Both the position numbers and the translations under genes were made by a program. Of a stretch of DNA of 64,000 bases, positions 45,063 to 54,060 are shown piece by piece. Origin of the DNA: Pseudomonas paracarnis (GTDB taxonomy: Bacteria; Pseudomonadota; Gammaproteobacteria; Pseudomonadales; Pseudomonadaceae); NCBI RefSeq assembly GCF_904063055.1, contig NZ_CAJFCN010000006.1, positions 342,453 to 406,452 of the forward strand, given 5' to 3'. The notes under the pieces are model-generated. The model ran no database searches. It was not told the DNA's origin and was given only the letters and a program-made list of their open reading frames with translations. Position 1 is the stretch's first letter; each line of letters opens with the position of its first letter.

Positions 45063-45841
45063 TGCTGCGGCGCCACGAATACCTTGGCATGCATCTGCTC
45101 ATGCCCACCGCCACGGCGCATCCCCCGGACCGGGCAGGCGTCGAGGTAGTCCAGGCCCACGGCCAGCTTCAAGTGCCGCTCCGGCCGCGCCAGTTGGTTG
45201 GTCACGTCAAAGCTGTACCAGGCGTCATCCAGCCAGGCTTCGGCCCAGGCATGGCTGGCCAGGTGCGTGCTGTCTTCGGTATACAGATACCCCGACACAT
45301 ACCGCGCAGGGATCCCCAGGCTGCGTGCGCAGGCCAGGAACGCATGGGTGTGGTCCTGGCACACCCCTGCTGCACCTGCAAAGGCCTGGGCGGCGCAGGT
45401 ATCGACGTCGGTCGCACCGGGGGTGTAGACCATGGTGTGGTTAAGCGCGTGCATCAAGTCGATAAGCGCCGTGCGGTCGCGACGCTGATGGCAGTGTTGC
45501 CCGGCAAACCCGCGCAGGGCGTCGTCGGGCTCGGTGAGGCGCGTGGAGCGCAGGAACGGAAAGGCAGACTGACTTTCGTGTTCGGCCTCGCGCAATTCAT
45601 CGATCTCCACCACGCCCCGGGCGCCGATGATGATGGCGTCGTGGGGTTCGTCCAGCGTGAGCACATGCAAGATATTGCCGAAGGGGTCCACCTGTGCCCG
45701 CACCGGGCGCGGCAGGTCGAGTTGCCAGCTCAGCACGTGTTGGCGCTCGCTGTCATGGGGCGTCAGGCGCAGGTACTGAATGCTGGCGCGCACCTGGTCT
45801 TCGTAGTGGTAGGTAGTGTCGTGGCTGATGGAGAGTCTCAT
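45059..45841 (-). CDS. Transglutaminase-like cysteine peptidase family protein
   Basis: A 260-residue protein: N-terminal beta domain (MRLSISHDTTYHYED) and a transglutaminase core with catalytic Cys in AGVCQDHTHAFLA, His in LASHAWAEAW and Asp in the YSFDVTNQ segment. It overlaps the alpha-E gene by four bases and closes a three-gene operon. Probably handles amide bonds with the ATP-grasp protein of the operon. Confidence 0.88.
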   Translation of the reverse strand: MRLSISHDTTYHYEDQVRASIQYLRLTPHDSERQHVLSWQLDLPRPVRAQVDPFGNILHVLTLDEPHDAIIIGARGVVEIDELREAEHESQSAFPFLRSTRLTEPDDALRGFAGQHCHQRRDRTALIDLMHALNHTMVYTPGATDVDTCAAQAFAGAAGVCQDHTHAFLACARSLGIPARYVSGYLYTEDSTHLASHAWAEAWLDDAWYSFDVTNQLARPERHLKLAVGLDYLDACPVRGMRRGGGHEQMHAKVFVAPQQ

Positions 45842-46788
45842 GCCGCCTCCAGGTAGGAACTGTAGATGGCGTCGCCCAACTGGCGGACCAAGGGGATAAA
45901 GTCGGTCAGCCAGGCATGCAGGCCTTCCTCGAGGATTTCGTCGATGGCCGTAAAGCGCAGGCGCGCATCCATCTCGGCGGCCAGGCGCTGGGCCGGGCGG
46001 CCGTTGATGCCGGGCAGGCTGGCGAGGATCTGGTCGATCTCTTCGCTGCAAGCGCGCAGCGAACGCGGCACATCCGCGCGTAACAGCAGCAGCTCAGCCA
46101 CTTGCCGAGCCCCCGGGGCATCGCGATAAATCTCGGTGTACGCCTCGAATGACGACAGTGCGCGCAGCAACGCACTCCATTGGTAATACGCGTGAGCCGT
46201 GCCATCGCTGACGACCGCCGCGTGTTCGCCGGCCATTTCGTAGCGGGCATCGAGCAAGCGCAGGGTGTTATCGGCGCGCTCGATAAAGGTGCCCAGGCGA
46301 ATAAAGCGGAAGGCATCGTTGCGCATGATAGTGCCGTAAGTGGCGCCCCGAAACAGATGGGAGCGCTCCTTGACCCACTCACAAAACCGGCTCATGCCGT
46401 AATGGCTCAGGCCCTGCTGGGCGATATCGCGTATGTCCAGCCAAGTGGCATTGATGTTTTCCCACATGTCGGCGGTGATTCGCCCACGTACAGCGTGAGC
46501 GCTGGCCCGCGCCGCACCCAGACAGCTGTAGATGCTCGCCGGGTTGGCCGCGTCCAGGGCAAAAAAGTGCAGCAAGCGTTCAGCGTGCAAGGGGCCATGG
46601 CGCTCGTGGTAATCGTCCAGGGTGCTGGTGATCAACAGCGGCATGGCCAACTCGTGCAGGCCATCGCCGCGCCCGTCCTGGGGCATCAGCGACAGCGAAT
46701 AGCTGACATCGAGCATGCGCGCGAGGTTTTCGGCACGCTCCAGGTAGCGCGACATCCAGTACAAATCCGAGGCAGTTCTACTCAACAT
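45838..46788 (-). CDS. Alpha-E domain protein
   Basis: A 316-residue, mostly helical protein with the characteristic N-terminal LYWMSRYLERAENLARMLDV. Alpha-E proteins are found almost always with circularly permuted ATP-grasp enzymes and transglutaminases, as here. It starts four bases after the ATP-grasp stop. Biochemical role unknown. Confidence 0.9.
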   Translation of the reverse strand: MLSRTASDLYWMSRYLERAENLARMLDVSYSLSLMPQDGRGDGLHELAMPLLITSTLDDYHERHGPLHAERLLHFFALDAANPASIYSCLGAARASAHAVRGRITADMWENINATWLDIRDIAQQGLSHYGMSRFCEWVKERSHLFRGATYGTIMRNDAFRFIRLGTFIERADNTLRLLDARYEMAGEHAAVVSDGTAHAYYQWSALLRALSSFEAYTEIYRDAPGARQVAELLLLRADVPRSLRACSEEIDQILASLPGINGRPAQRLAAEMDARLRFTAIDEILEEGLHAWLTDFIPLVRQLGDAIYSSYLEAA

Positions 46789-46792
46789 GGCA

Positions 46793-48202
46793 TCAGCCCT
46801 CGACCACCCAGGTGTCTTTGGTTCCGCCGCCCTGGGACGAGTTGACCACCAGCGAGCCTTCGCGCAGCGCCACGCGGGTCAGGCCACCCGGTACCACGCG
46901 GGTCTCCTTGCCGGACAACACGAAAGGGCGCAGGTCTATGTGGCGCGGGGCGATGCCGTTCTCGACAAAAGTCGGGCAGGTAGACAAGCACAGGGTCGGC
47001 TGCGCGATATAAGCGTGTGGCTTGGCCTTGATACGTGCCCGGAACGCTTCGATTTCTGCCGTGGTAGACGCCGGTCCAACCAACATGCCGTAACCACCGG
47101 AACCCTGGGTTTCCTTGACCACCAGCTCGGGCAGGTTGGCCAGTACGTGGGACAATTCGTCAGGCTTACGGCATTGGAAGGTCGGAACGTTCTGCAGGAT
47201 CGGCTCTTCGTCGAGGTAGAAGCGAATCATCTCGGTGACGAACGGATACACAGATTTGTCGTCCGCAACCCCGGTGCCAATGGCGTTGGCCAGCACCACA
47301 TTGCCGCAACGGTAGGCGGCGAGCAGGCCGGGCACACCGAGCATGGAGTCCGGGTTGAAGGCCAGCGGGTCAAGGAACGCATCATCAAGGCGACGGTAGA
47401 TCACATCGACAGCCTTGGGCCCGTCGGTGGTGCGCATGAACACACGGTCATCGCGCACGAACAAATCCGCACCTTCCACCAATTCCACACCCATTTCCCG
47501 AGCCAGGAAGGCATGTTCGAAGAACGCGCTGTTGAAACGCCCGGGCGTCAGTACCACCACACTGGGGTTATCCAGGGGGCTGGCGCTTTTGAGGGTGTCG
47601 AGCAGCAGGTTGGGGTAATGGTCGATGGGCGCGATGCGCTGGGCCGCGAACAGCTCGGGGAACAGACGCATCATCATTTTGCGGTCTTCAAGCATGTAGC
47701 TGACACCGCTGGGCGTGCGCAGGTTGTCCTCGAGCACGTAGTACGTGCCGTCGCCATCGCGTACGAGGTCGACCCCGGAGATGTGCGAATAGATATCGCG
47801 GTGCAAATCCAGGCCCTGCATTGCCAACTGGTATTGCTCGTTGGCCAGTACCTGTTCGGCGGGGATGATGCCGGCCTTGATGATGCGTTGATCGTGGTAC
47901 AGGTCGGCGAGGAACAGGTTCAGCGCCTTGACCCGCTGGATGCAGCCGCGCTCGACAATCCGCCATTCACTCGCTGGAATGCTGCGGGGGATGGTGTCGA
48001 AGGGGATCAGGCGCTCGGTGCCTTGTTCGTCCCCGTAGAGGGTAAAGGTGATACCGGCGCGGTGGAACAGCAAATCGGCTTCACGCCGGCGCTGGGCCAG
48101 CAGTTCGGCAGGGGTGTCGGCCAGCCAACGGGCGAACTCGCGATAATGGGGGCGAACCTGCCCTGCCCCATCGTACATTTCATCGTAATAAGTGCGAATC
48201 AT
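46793..48202 (-). CDS. Circularly permuted type 2 ATP-grasp protein
   Basis: A 469-residue enzyme with YVLEDNLRTPSGVSYMLEDR and the late VVKETQGSGGYGMLVGP nucleotide-binding segment. The order of elements is permuted compared with RimK. The ATG at 48202 has a perfect AAGGAG site; upstream in-frame codons lack one. First gene of the alpha-E/transglutaminase operon, proposed to make a peptide or amide-linked compound. Confidence 0.91.
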   Translation of the reverse strand: MIRTYYDEMYDGAGQVRPHYREFARWLADTPAELLAQRRREADLLFHRAGITFTLYGDEQGTERLIPFDTIPRSIPASEWRIVERGCIQRVKALNLFLADLYHDQRIIKAGIIPAEQVLANEQYQLAMQGLDLHRDIYSHISGVDLVRDGDGTYYVLEDNLRTPSGVSYMLEDRKMMMRLFPELFAAQRIAPIDHYPNLLLDTLKSASPLDNPSVVVLTPGRFNSAFFEHAFLAREMGVELVEGADLFVRDDRVFMRTTDGPKAVDVIYRRLDDAFLDPLAFNPDSMLGVPGLLAAYRCGNVVLANAIGTGVADDKSVYPFVTEMIRFYLDEEPILQNVPTFQCRKPDELSHVLANLPELVVKETQGSGGYGMLVGPASTTAEIEAFRARIKAKPHAYIAQPTLCLSTCPTFVENGIAPRHIDLRPFVLSGKETRVVPGGLTRVALREGSLVVNSSQGGGTKDTWVVEG

Positions 48203-48359
48203 GCCGTACTCCTTGTCACCCGGACGCAAGAACCTTCGCAAGGCCCGTGCCAGCGGCATAAACACTTAATAATCAACCAGTTGAATAATCCAAGCGCATT
48301 CCTCGCACCGTCCTGGTGCGCACAATGGCTTGGGTCACGTCGCGCGCCTCATTGCAATG

Positions 48360-48554
48360 CGGTCTTTGACTATCAACAGCATAGCCAGAGTTGATTTCAC
48401 TGCCCGGCTGGCGCTGCGGATAATCACCTCCATCGGCTGAACAGGAGACGTCCTACAGCGAAACCTTTTGTGCAAGCGATATCGTGTGACTTCGTGTACT
48501 GATCTACTCCCTTGAGCTTCCCTTTCCGCCACCCTATCCGGGTGGCTTTTTTTT
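48360..48554 (+). ncRNA. Candidate small RNA ending at a strong terminator
   Basis: Plus strand GCCACCC-TATCC-GGGTGGC (48528-48547) followed by eight T is a textbook terminator. No plus-strand gene lies upstream; both neighbours are on the minus strand. An intergenic small RNA of roughly 100-190 bases is therefore likely. A TTGACT box at 48366 may be its -35. The 5' end is a guess. Confidence 0.45.
48528..48554 (+). terminator. Rho-independent terminator without an upstream gene
   Basis: A 7-pair GC-rich stem with a five-base loop followed by a run of eight T on the plus strand. Confidence 0.85.
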
Positions 48555-48630
48555 GCACGTAAAACGCCGTCCAAACAAAATCGGCCGACCCAAAGGTCAG
48601 CCGATACGCTGTGGTGCTCATAAATACCAA

Positions 48631-48972
48631 CTACATGGGTAACCCACGCACCTCCTGCTTGACGCCCCATCCTTCAATGATCCCTCCCAGGGGCTCGACC
48701 ACTGCTTCAAAGTCTTGCTCGAAATCTCCTATGCCGTCGTAGGTTGCGAACATGATTTTGCTCAGTTCCAGGTACCAGGCGCCATCGTCGCGCGCGCTGA
48801 CCTGAGCGTTGAGGGACTCCCCACGAAATCGACCCGCCGCCCTGCGCGCCCGTTCCTCATCCGGGAAAATGGCGTAGAACTCGATGGGGTGAAAACGCGA
48901 GAAATCAAAGCCGCCTTCTTTCATGCGGCGCAGTACGTTGGTGCTGATGTCTTCTTGATAGGCTGTGCTCAT
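48631..48972 (-). CDS. RraB-family ribonuclease E inhibitor-like protein
   Basis: A 113-residue acidic protein resembling RraB (PF06877), with FDFSRFHPIEFYAIFP and YDGIGDFEQDFEAVVEPLGG. RraB modulates RNase E activity in enterobacteria. That role here is by family only. Confidence 0.78.
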   Translation of the reverse strand: MSTAYQEDISTNVLRRMKEGGFDFSRFHPIEFYAIFPDEERARRAAGRFRGESLNAQVSARDDGAWYLELSKIMFATYDGIGDFEQDFEAVVEPLGGIIEGWGVKQEVRGLPM

Positions 48973-49185
48973 GAAACGTCCTCCTCAAACCGATGGATAG
49001 ACTTTCCGTGCTTCCTGAAGCCCCGCGCCCTGCTGGCGTGGGCACCACGGCATAACAACGCCGCAGGAAAACAAGCATGTAGCTGACAAGACCAGACCTT
49101 AGCGATTCATTCGCTGATCTCGATTGCAGAGTAGCGCGAAGCTATCACCTCCACCAGAGGTGCTCGTGTGGCGTGTGAAAAATGT

Positions 49186-49422
49186 TTAGACGGAGGGAGA
49201 AATATCGAGAATCTGGATACTGTTCTGGTCTTTGAGAATCTTGACCGTAGGCTCGGGTTTCCGGCCTTCCAGGTCATTGAGATCGAGTTCGGCAGCAATC
49301 GGCACCAGCTTCGCACGAATCATATGCGCAGCGTCTTCGAGGCTGGGCTTTTGTTCGCAGGTGAACTGCTGCACGGACTTTTCACCGTGATCATCAACGA
49401 AGGTAATTTGCCACGTTTGCAT
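49186..49422 (-). CDS. Hypothetical 78-residue protein
   Basis: Begins MQTWQITFVDD after a strong GAGGAGGC site; the longer upstream frame is rejected for that reason. Predicted mixed alpha/beta, soluble, no signal. I do not recognise a family. Confidence 0.7.
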   Translation of the reverse strand: MQTWQITFVDDHGEKSVQQFTCEQKPSLEDAAHMIRAKLVPIAAELDLNDLEGRKPEPTVKILKDQNSIQILDISPSV

Positions 49423-49525
49423 CGGTGCCTCCTCGATAAAACCCATAGGTGGGCTTACAAGTATCTGGACCTTGGCGGCGCGCAAAACGTTCCGCTCAAG
49501 CCCGGAGGCACCGGATCAACTGCAC

Positions 49526-50131
49526 TTATTTTTCAGCGTGTTCTTTCAAGGCTTTCAAGGTATTGAACGGCGCTTCCACCACGAACTTGTTGGCCAGCCA
49601 CGAAGGTACGCTGCCGCCTGGCTCGGTGTGTACCTGGTAGGTGACTTCGGTCTGGTTATCGCCCTTTGGCACCAGTTTCCAGAAACCGTCCACCTGGGCA
49701 ACCCGCACGTAGCCTTTTGCTTCTGGCTTGTAGGTCGGCACACCTTCCAGTTTGCGCGTGACGGTGCCGTCAGCGGCTTTGGTGGTGGTGACGTGGATGT
49801 ACGAGTCGCGGTCCGTCACGGGGAACGGGGCCTTGAACTGGGTGTAGGTCCAGGCCTCGTCGCCTTTCTTGTCGACGAGTTGCTGGGATTTGCATTCATG
49901 GATCCATGCGCAAGCACCGACCACATCTTCCTGCAGCGCCTGGACCTTGGCCAAAGGCGCCTTGATCACCGTCACACCGCGATACGCCTTGTACTTGGAA
50001 CCGGCAACCTCGCTCAGGGAGACCTTGATACCGTCTTCGTCCTTGGCGACTTGCCAATCCTCAGCCTGGGCAGTAGCCGCCAACAACAGCGTAAAACCGC
50101 ACAGTACAGCCACTCGTTTCAGCGAACCCAT
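49526..50131 (-). CDS. START-domain (SRPBCC) periplasmic protein
   Basis: A 201-residue protein with a signal peptide (GFTLLLAATAQA) and a START-type lipid-binding fold. Typical segments are SKYKAYRGVTVIKAPLAKV and PVTDRDSYIHVTTTK. Likely binds a hydrophobic ligand outside the cytoplasm. Start set at MGSLKRVAVL. Confidence 0.87.
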   Translation of the reverse strand: MGSLKRVAVLCGFTLLLAATAQAEDWQVAKDEDGIKVSLSEVAGSKYKAYRGVTVIKAPLAKVQALQEDVVGACAWIHECKSQQLVDKKGDEAWTYTQFKAPFPVTDRDSYIHVTTTKAADGTVTRKLEGVPTYKPEAKGYVRVAQVDGFWKLVPKGDNQTEVTYQVHTEPGGSVPSWLANKFVVEAPFNTLKALKEHAEK

Positions 50132-50172
50132 CGTTGTATTCCTTATTGTTGAAGTTCCGATAGTAAAGCCCA

Positions 50173-50427
50173 TCAAGCCGCCGTCATCTGTTCCCACCAA
50201 CCGATCAGGCGAATGGCATCGGCCTGGTCATTGCCGCACACCTCAATATCGGGCTTGAAATCACTGCATACGGCTGGCCGCTGCGGTTGACCGAACAACT
50301 GGCACAGTTGTTCCACCGACAAGTGCACGCAGCGAACGCCAGCGGGCTTGCCATGGGGCATTCCCGGCAACGGTGAACTGATGGAGGGGGCAATGCAGCA
50401 TGCGCCACAGCCTTCACGGCATTTCAT
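50173..50427 (-). CDS. YkgJ-family cysteine cluster protein
   Basis: An 84-residue protein with an N-terminal CREGCGACC cluster and further cysteines (CVHL, QLC, CSDF, EVC) that may bind zinc or an iron-sulfur cluster. Family function unknown. Confidence 0.88.
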   Translation of the reverse strand: MKCREGCGACCIAPSISSPLPGMPHGKPAGVRCVHLSVEQLCQLFGQPQRPAVCSDFKPDIEVCGNDQADAIRLIGWWEQMTAA

Positions 50428-50589
50428 GACCAGCAGGTCCTCGACGACTCAATAGGGATGGCCGGGCTAGAGTACGCCCTTAAACAGACGTTTTAAAATG
50501 GCCCAACAGGGGTTTTTCGCACAAAACAAAAGTGACCGACCAGTCTGCGACAGATGGTCGGCGACCTGGGTCACCTGTGGTGCGAAAGT

Positions 50590-51081
50590 TTATTGCTTGA
50601 ATTCGAAATCCAGCGCAGCGCCTTCAACATCACGGCGCTCTTCGTTACGCAGTTGCAGCTTCATCTCATTGCTGAGCAAGCGGCCGTTGATCTGGAACGC
50701 GCTGTTGTCGGTGGGCTTTTCGCCAAACATTGGCGGCAGCAAGGGCACACTCTTGGGCTTGGGCATGGTACCGATGGGTTGCAAGTGCCTGACCATGTCC
50801 GAAGGCAGGGACAGGTCCAACTGTGCCGGTGGCAGTTTGGTCTGGGCGACTTCATGGGCCGACTTGGACTTGCTCGCCACGGGTGCACGCTTTTTGGTCG
50901 AGGCGGCTTTCTTTTGTGCGGCGGGGGCTTTTTTCGCAGGCGCTGGCTGCTTGGCTGAGGTCTTTTGCTCGGCACCGACAGCAGGCTTGCCTTCAGCCAC
51001 CGGCGCTGCAGCCAGTACGCTCCCGGCATTGCACAGGCTCAGCAGACCAAGCATCAACGTAACGCGAAAAATAGAAGTCAT
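50590..51081 (-). CDS. Secreted Ala/Lys/Pro-rich protein
   Basis: A 163-residue protein with a signal peptide (LMLGLLSLCNAGSVLAAA). A low-complexity Lys/Ala/Pro region (about residues 35-75) follows, then a conserved-looking C-terminal part (LLPPMFGEKPTDNSAFQING). The Lys/Ala repeats cause false matches to IF-2. Function unknown. Confidence 0.75.
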   Translation of the reverse strand: MTSIFRVTLMLGLLSLCNAGSVLAAAPVAEGKPAVGAEQKTSAKQPAPAKKAPAAQKKAASTKKRAPVASKSKSAHEVAQTKLPPAQLDLSLPSDMVRHLQPIGTMPKPKSVPLLPPMFGEKPTDNSAFQINGRLLSNEMKLQLRNEERRDVEGAALDFEFKQ

Positions 51082-51175
51082 ATCGCCAACAGCATTAACG
51101 GCAGAAGGCCATATGCTCGCTTGTTGTGCGCGGCATGACAAGGGCACAGATCAGTCTTGTGCCCTTTTGCTCGCC

Positions 51176-52615
51176 TCAAAAACCCGCTGCGGCCTCCTGG
51201 CACAGCTGGCTGGCAAGCATTCCCAGGGTCATCAACGCCCTCTCCGCCTCGCGGTTCCACGGCGTGCCGCAATTGAGGCGAATACAGTGGTTGAACTGTT
51301 CGGTATTACTGAAAATCAGCCCTGGCGCAATGCTGATGCCTTGTTGCAGGGCACGCACATGCAGTTCCTGAGTATTGACCCGCCCCGGCAAACTGACCCA
51401 CAAGATAAAGCCGCCGGTCGGGCGGGTCATTTGGGTGCCTTCGGGGAAATACTGCTGCACCGCCAATTGGAAGGCACTGAGGTTCTTGCGGTATTCCTGG
51501 CGGATGTAGCGCAAATGACGGTCGTAGCCACCGTTTTCCAGATAGGCCGCGACGCCCATCTGCGTGACGCTGCAAGCAGAATGCGTGCTGAACATCTGCA
51601 GGCGCTGGATTTCCTGCTGGTACTTGCCGGCAATCATCCAACCAATGCGCACGCCCGGCGACAAGGTCTTGGAAAAGCTTGAGCAATAGATTACCCGGTC
51701 GAGGCGGTCGTAGGCCTTCAGGGCTTTGGTGCGGCCGAGTTCGAACATCAACTCGCCGTAAATGTCATCTTCGACGATCTGGATATCGAAGTCCGAGGCC
51801 AGGCGCAGCAACTGTTTCTGCCGCTCCTCCGGCATGGTGCCGCCCAGCGGATTACTCAGGCGCGTGGTCAACACCAGCGCCTTGATCGACCATTGGTTGG
51901 CGGCCAGTTGCAGGGCTTCCAGGCTCATGCCTGTGGCGGGGTCGCTGGGGATCTCGATCACCTTGAGGCCCAGCAGATCAGCCAATTGCAGCAGGCCGTA
52001 ATAGGTGGGTGATTCAGCCGCGATCAGGTCGCCAGGGCGCGTCAGCACGCGCAACGACATTTGCAATGCATCGACACAGCCGTGGGTGATCACCACTTCG
52101 GAAGGGTCCACCACCACGCCCGCATCGCGCATACGGATCGCCACCTGGCGCCGCAATGGTTCAAAGCCAGGGCTGAACATGTAGCTGAAGGCCCGTGGGC
52201 TCTGGAAACGCGTGACCTTGGCCAACTGCTGATGCAGTGCCCGCACCGGCAGGTAGTCGACACTCGGCACCGCCGCGCCCAAGGGAAACACCCCTTCGCG
52301 GCGCGACTCGACCAGCACCTGCTGGATGATACTGCTACGGGTGACCAACCCTGGGCGCTCGACCCGTGCGATATCAGGCGTAGGCGCCGTGAGTGCTGGC
52401 GTCTGGTGCACGTAATAGCCCGACTGCGGCCGCGCCCGGATCAGCCCCTGGTCTTCCAGGTTGGCGTAGGCCTGCAGCACCGTGGCATGGCTCACATTGA
52501 GCTGGGAACTCATCTTGCGCACCGACGGCACGCGCTCCCCCGGTTGGTAGACACCGCGCCGGATGTCCTCAGCCAGTTGCTGGGCAATACGTTGGTAAAG
52601 CAACAGATTGGTCAT
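51176..52615 (-). CDS. MocR-type GntR/aminotransferase regulator
   Basis: A 479-residue fusion: N-terminal GntR winged helix (RRGVYQPGERVPSVRKMSSQ, about residues 18-37) and a class I aminotransferase-like domain with PLP lysine in SSFSKTLSPGVRIGW. MocR proteins sense PLP or amino compounds and regulate vitamin B6 or amino acid genes. Its target is not apparent. Confidence 0.91.
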   Translation of the reverse strand: MTNLLLYQRIAQQLAEDIRRGVYQPGERVPSVRKMSSQLNVSHATVLQAYANLEDQGLIRARPQSGYYVHQTPALTAPTPDIARVERPGLVTRSSIIQQVLVESRREGVFPLGAAVPSVDYLPVRALHQQLAKVTRFQSPRAFSYMFSPGFEPLRRQVAIRMRDAGVVVDPSEVVITHGCVDALQMSLRVLTRPGDLIAAESPTYYGLLQLADLLGLKVIEIPSDPATGMSLEALQLAANQWSIKALVLTTRLSNPLGGTMPEERQKQLLRLASDFDIQIVEDDIYGELMFELGRTKALKAYDRLDRVIYCSSFSKTLSPGVRIGWMIAGKYQQEIQRLQMFSTHSACSVTQMGVAAYLENGGYDRHLRYIRQEYRKNLSAFQLAVQQYFPEGTQMTRPTGGFILWVSLPGRVNTQELHVRALQQGISIAPGLIFSNTEQFNHCIRLNCGTPWNREAERALMTLGMLASQLCQEAAAGF

Positions 52616-52770
52616 GACGCAGCACTCGATTTCACGGGTATTTTATTTTTGTGTGAAACATACCGGCACAGTTTAGAAGTGTACGGGGACAGTTGCCACA
52701 ATAGTCGAGCGCGGGCGGGAGTGACAGTAAAAACTGCGGGGGAGCTGGGGTGGGCATCGCCGAAACGAAA

Positions 52771-52859
52771 TGTGGGAGCGGGCTTGCCCGCGAAAGCGGT
52801 GTGTCAATCAGTACATTCGGTACTGAGCCACCGCATTCGCGGGCAAGCCCGCTCCCACA
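52771..52859. repeat. REP inverted pair
   Basis: TGTGGGAGCGGGCTTGCCCG and its complement around a ~45-base spacer, between the MocR gene and the OmpA-family gene. Confidence 0.85.
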
Positions 52860-52879
52860 ATTTGGATCTGCGTCAGACT

Positions 52880-53692
52880 TTAGCGTACTGCGCCCAATTG
52901 GCCCTTCTCGTCAGAGAACACAATTTCCACTCGGCGATTCTGTGCACGACCACGCTCGGAGGCATTGGCTTCCACCGGGTATTGGTCGCCATAGCCTTCG
53001 ACCTCGATGCGCTTGTCATCAATACCCAGGTCCATCAACAGATCGGCCACCGATTGAGCACGGTCGCGGGACAGTTTCAGGTTTTCCTGCTCGCCACCGG
53101 TGTTGTCGGTGTAGCCCTCGATGCGCACCCGACGCTTGGGGTTCAGTTGCAGGAATTGCACGATCTTGAGCACCGTGCGGTTGGCCGAGTTCTGCAGTTC
53201 AGCTTCGCCGGTGTCGAACAGTACGTCCCCCAGGGTCATCACCAGGCCACGGTCGGTCTGGGTGGTGAGGCTGGCGATTTGCGCTTCAACCCACTTGCCC
53301 TGCTGTTGCACGCTGGCCAGCTTGTTTTCGCGCAAGGCCAGTTGCAGGCGCTGACGTTCCAACTCCAGTTGGGTGCCGCGCTCGGCATTCAGGCCCTGCT
53401 GGGTGTGCTCTCGGGCGATGGCGCTGTAACGCTGGCTCAGGTAAGCGTAATGCACCACATCCGCGCCGCTGCCCCAGTAGCTGGACAGGCGATCGGCGCG
53501 GGCCAGGGACTCGCCGGCGCGGATCACGTCCTTGGGGGCGAAGCGCAGTACGTTGGCGTCTTCCTTGACCTTTTGAAAGTCATCGCCGGCCTGCTGCAAC
53601 GCCTGCTCGCTCGTGGGTTGGCTGGCACAGCCGCCCAAGGCCGCGCCGCCCAGCAGCAGTACACAGCTCAAACTACGGATCATCGGGCTCAT
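52880..53692 (-). CDS. OmpA-family lipoprotein
   Basis: A 270-residue protein with a lipobox (ALGGC), an N-terminal DUF4398-like helical region and a C-terminal OmpA peptidoglycan-binding domain (RVRIEGYTDNTGG, SRDRAQSVADLLM). It should anchor the outer membrane to the cell wall. Its start overlaps the stop of the DUF4398 gene by four bases. Last gene of a three-gene operon. Confidence 0.9.
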   Translation of the reverse strand: MSPMIRSLSCVLLLGGAALGGCASQPTSEQALQQAGDDFQKVKEDANVLRFAPKDVIRAGESLARADRLSSYWGSGADVVHYAYLSQRYSAIAREHTQQGLNAERGTQLELERQRLQLALRENKLASVQQQGKWVEAQIASLTTQTDRGLVMTLGDVLFDTGEAELQNSANRTVLKIVQFLQLNPKRRVRIEGYTDNTGGEQENLKLSRDRAQSVADLLMDLGIDDKRIEVEGYGDQYPVEANASERGRAQNRRVEIVFSDEKGQLGAVR

Positions 53693-54051
53693 TGTGCGTC
53701 TCCCAACTGCAGTTGCTTACGCAGGCGAGTGATACGGGTATTGAGCACGTTCAATTGTTCCTGGCTCTTGCCGGTCAGCACTTTGGCTTCGGCCAGGCGT
53801 GCGTCCAGCTCAGCCTGCTCGGCGCGCATCCGCGCTCGCTTGTAGGATTGGTCGGCCATGTTGCCCTTGGCCCGGGCGAATTTTTCTTCGGCCAGCTTCA
53901 GTTCGGGGGATTCATCGGTGTTGGCCCCGACCGCGGTGGCTTGTTCCAAGGCTTGCTGGGTCAGGCGCATTTGTTCGATCGGCGCAGGATCGGTTGCGCA
54001 TCCCGCCAGCGCGACAACGGCAAGGGCCGCGAAAAGAGCTCGAAAAATCAC
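53689..54051 (-). CDS. DUF4398 lipoprotein
   Basis: A 120-residue lipoprotein (lipobox ALAGC) with a long helical, charged mature part (KLAEEKFARAKGNMADQ). Starts at GTG 54051. Only nine bases follow the upstream binding-protein gene, and it overlaps the OmpA-family gene. Both this and the next protein carry DUF4398-type helices, suggesting a complex at the envelope. Confidence 0.87.
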   Translation of the reverse strand: MIFRALFAALAVVALAGCATDPAPIEQMRLTQQALEQATAVGANTDESPELKLAEEKFARAKGNMADQSYKRARMRAEQAELDARLAEAKVLTGKSQEQLNVLNTRITRLRKQLQLGDAQ

Positions 54052-54060
54052 TGTAAATCC

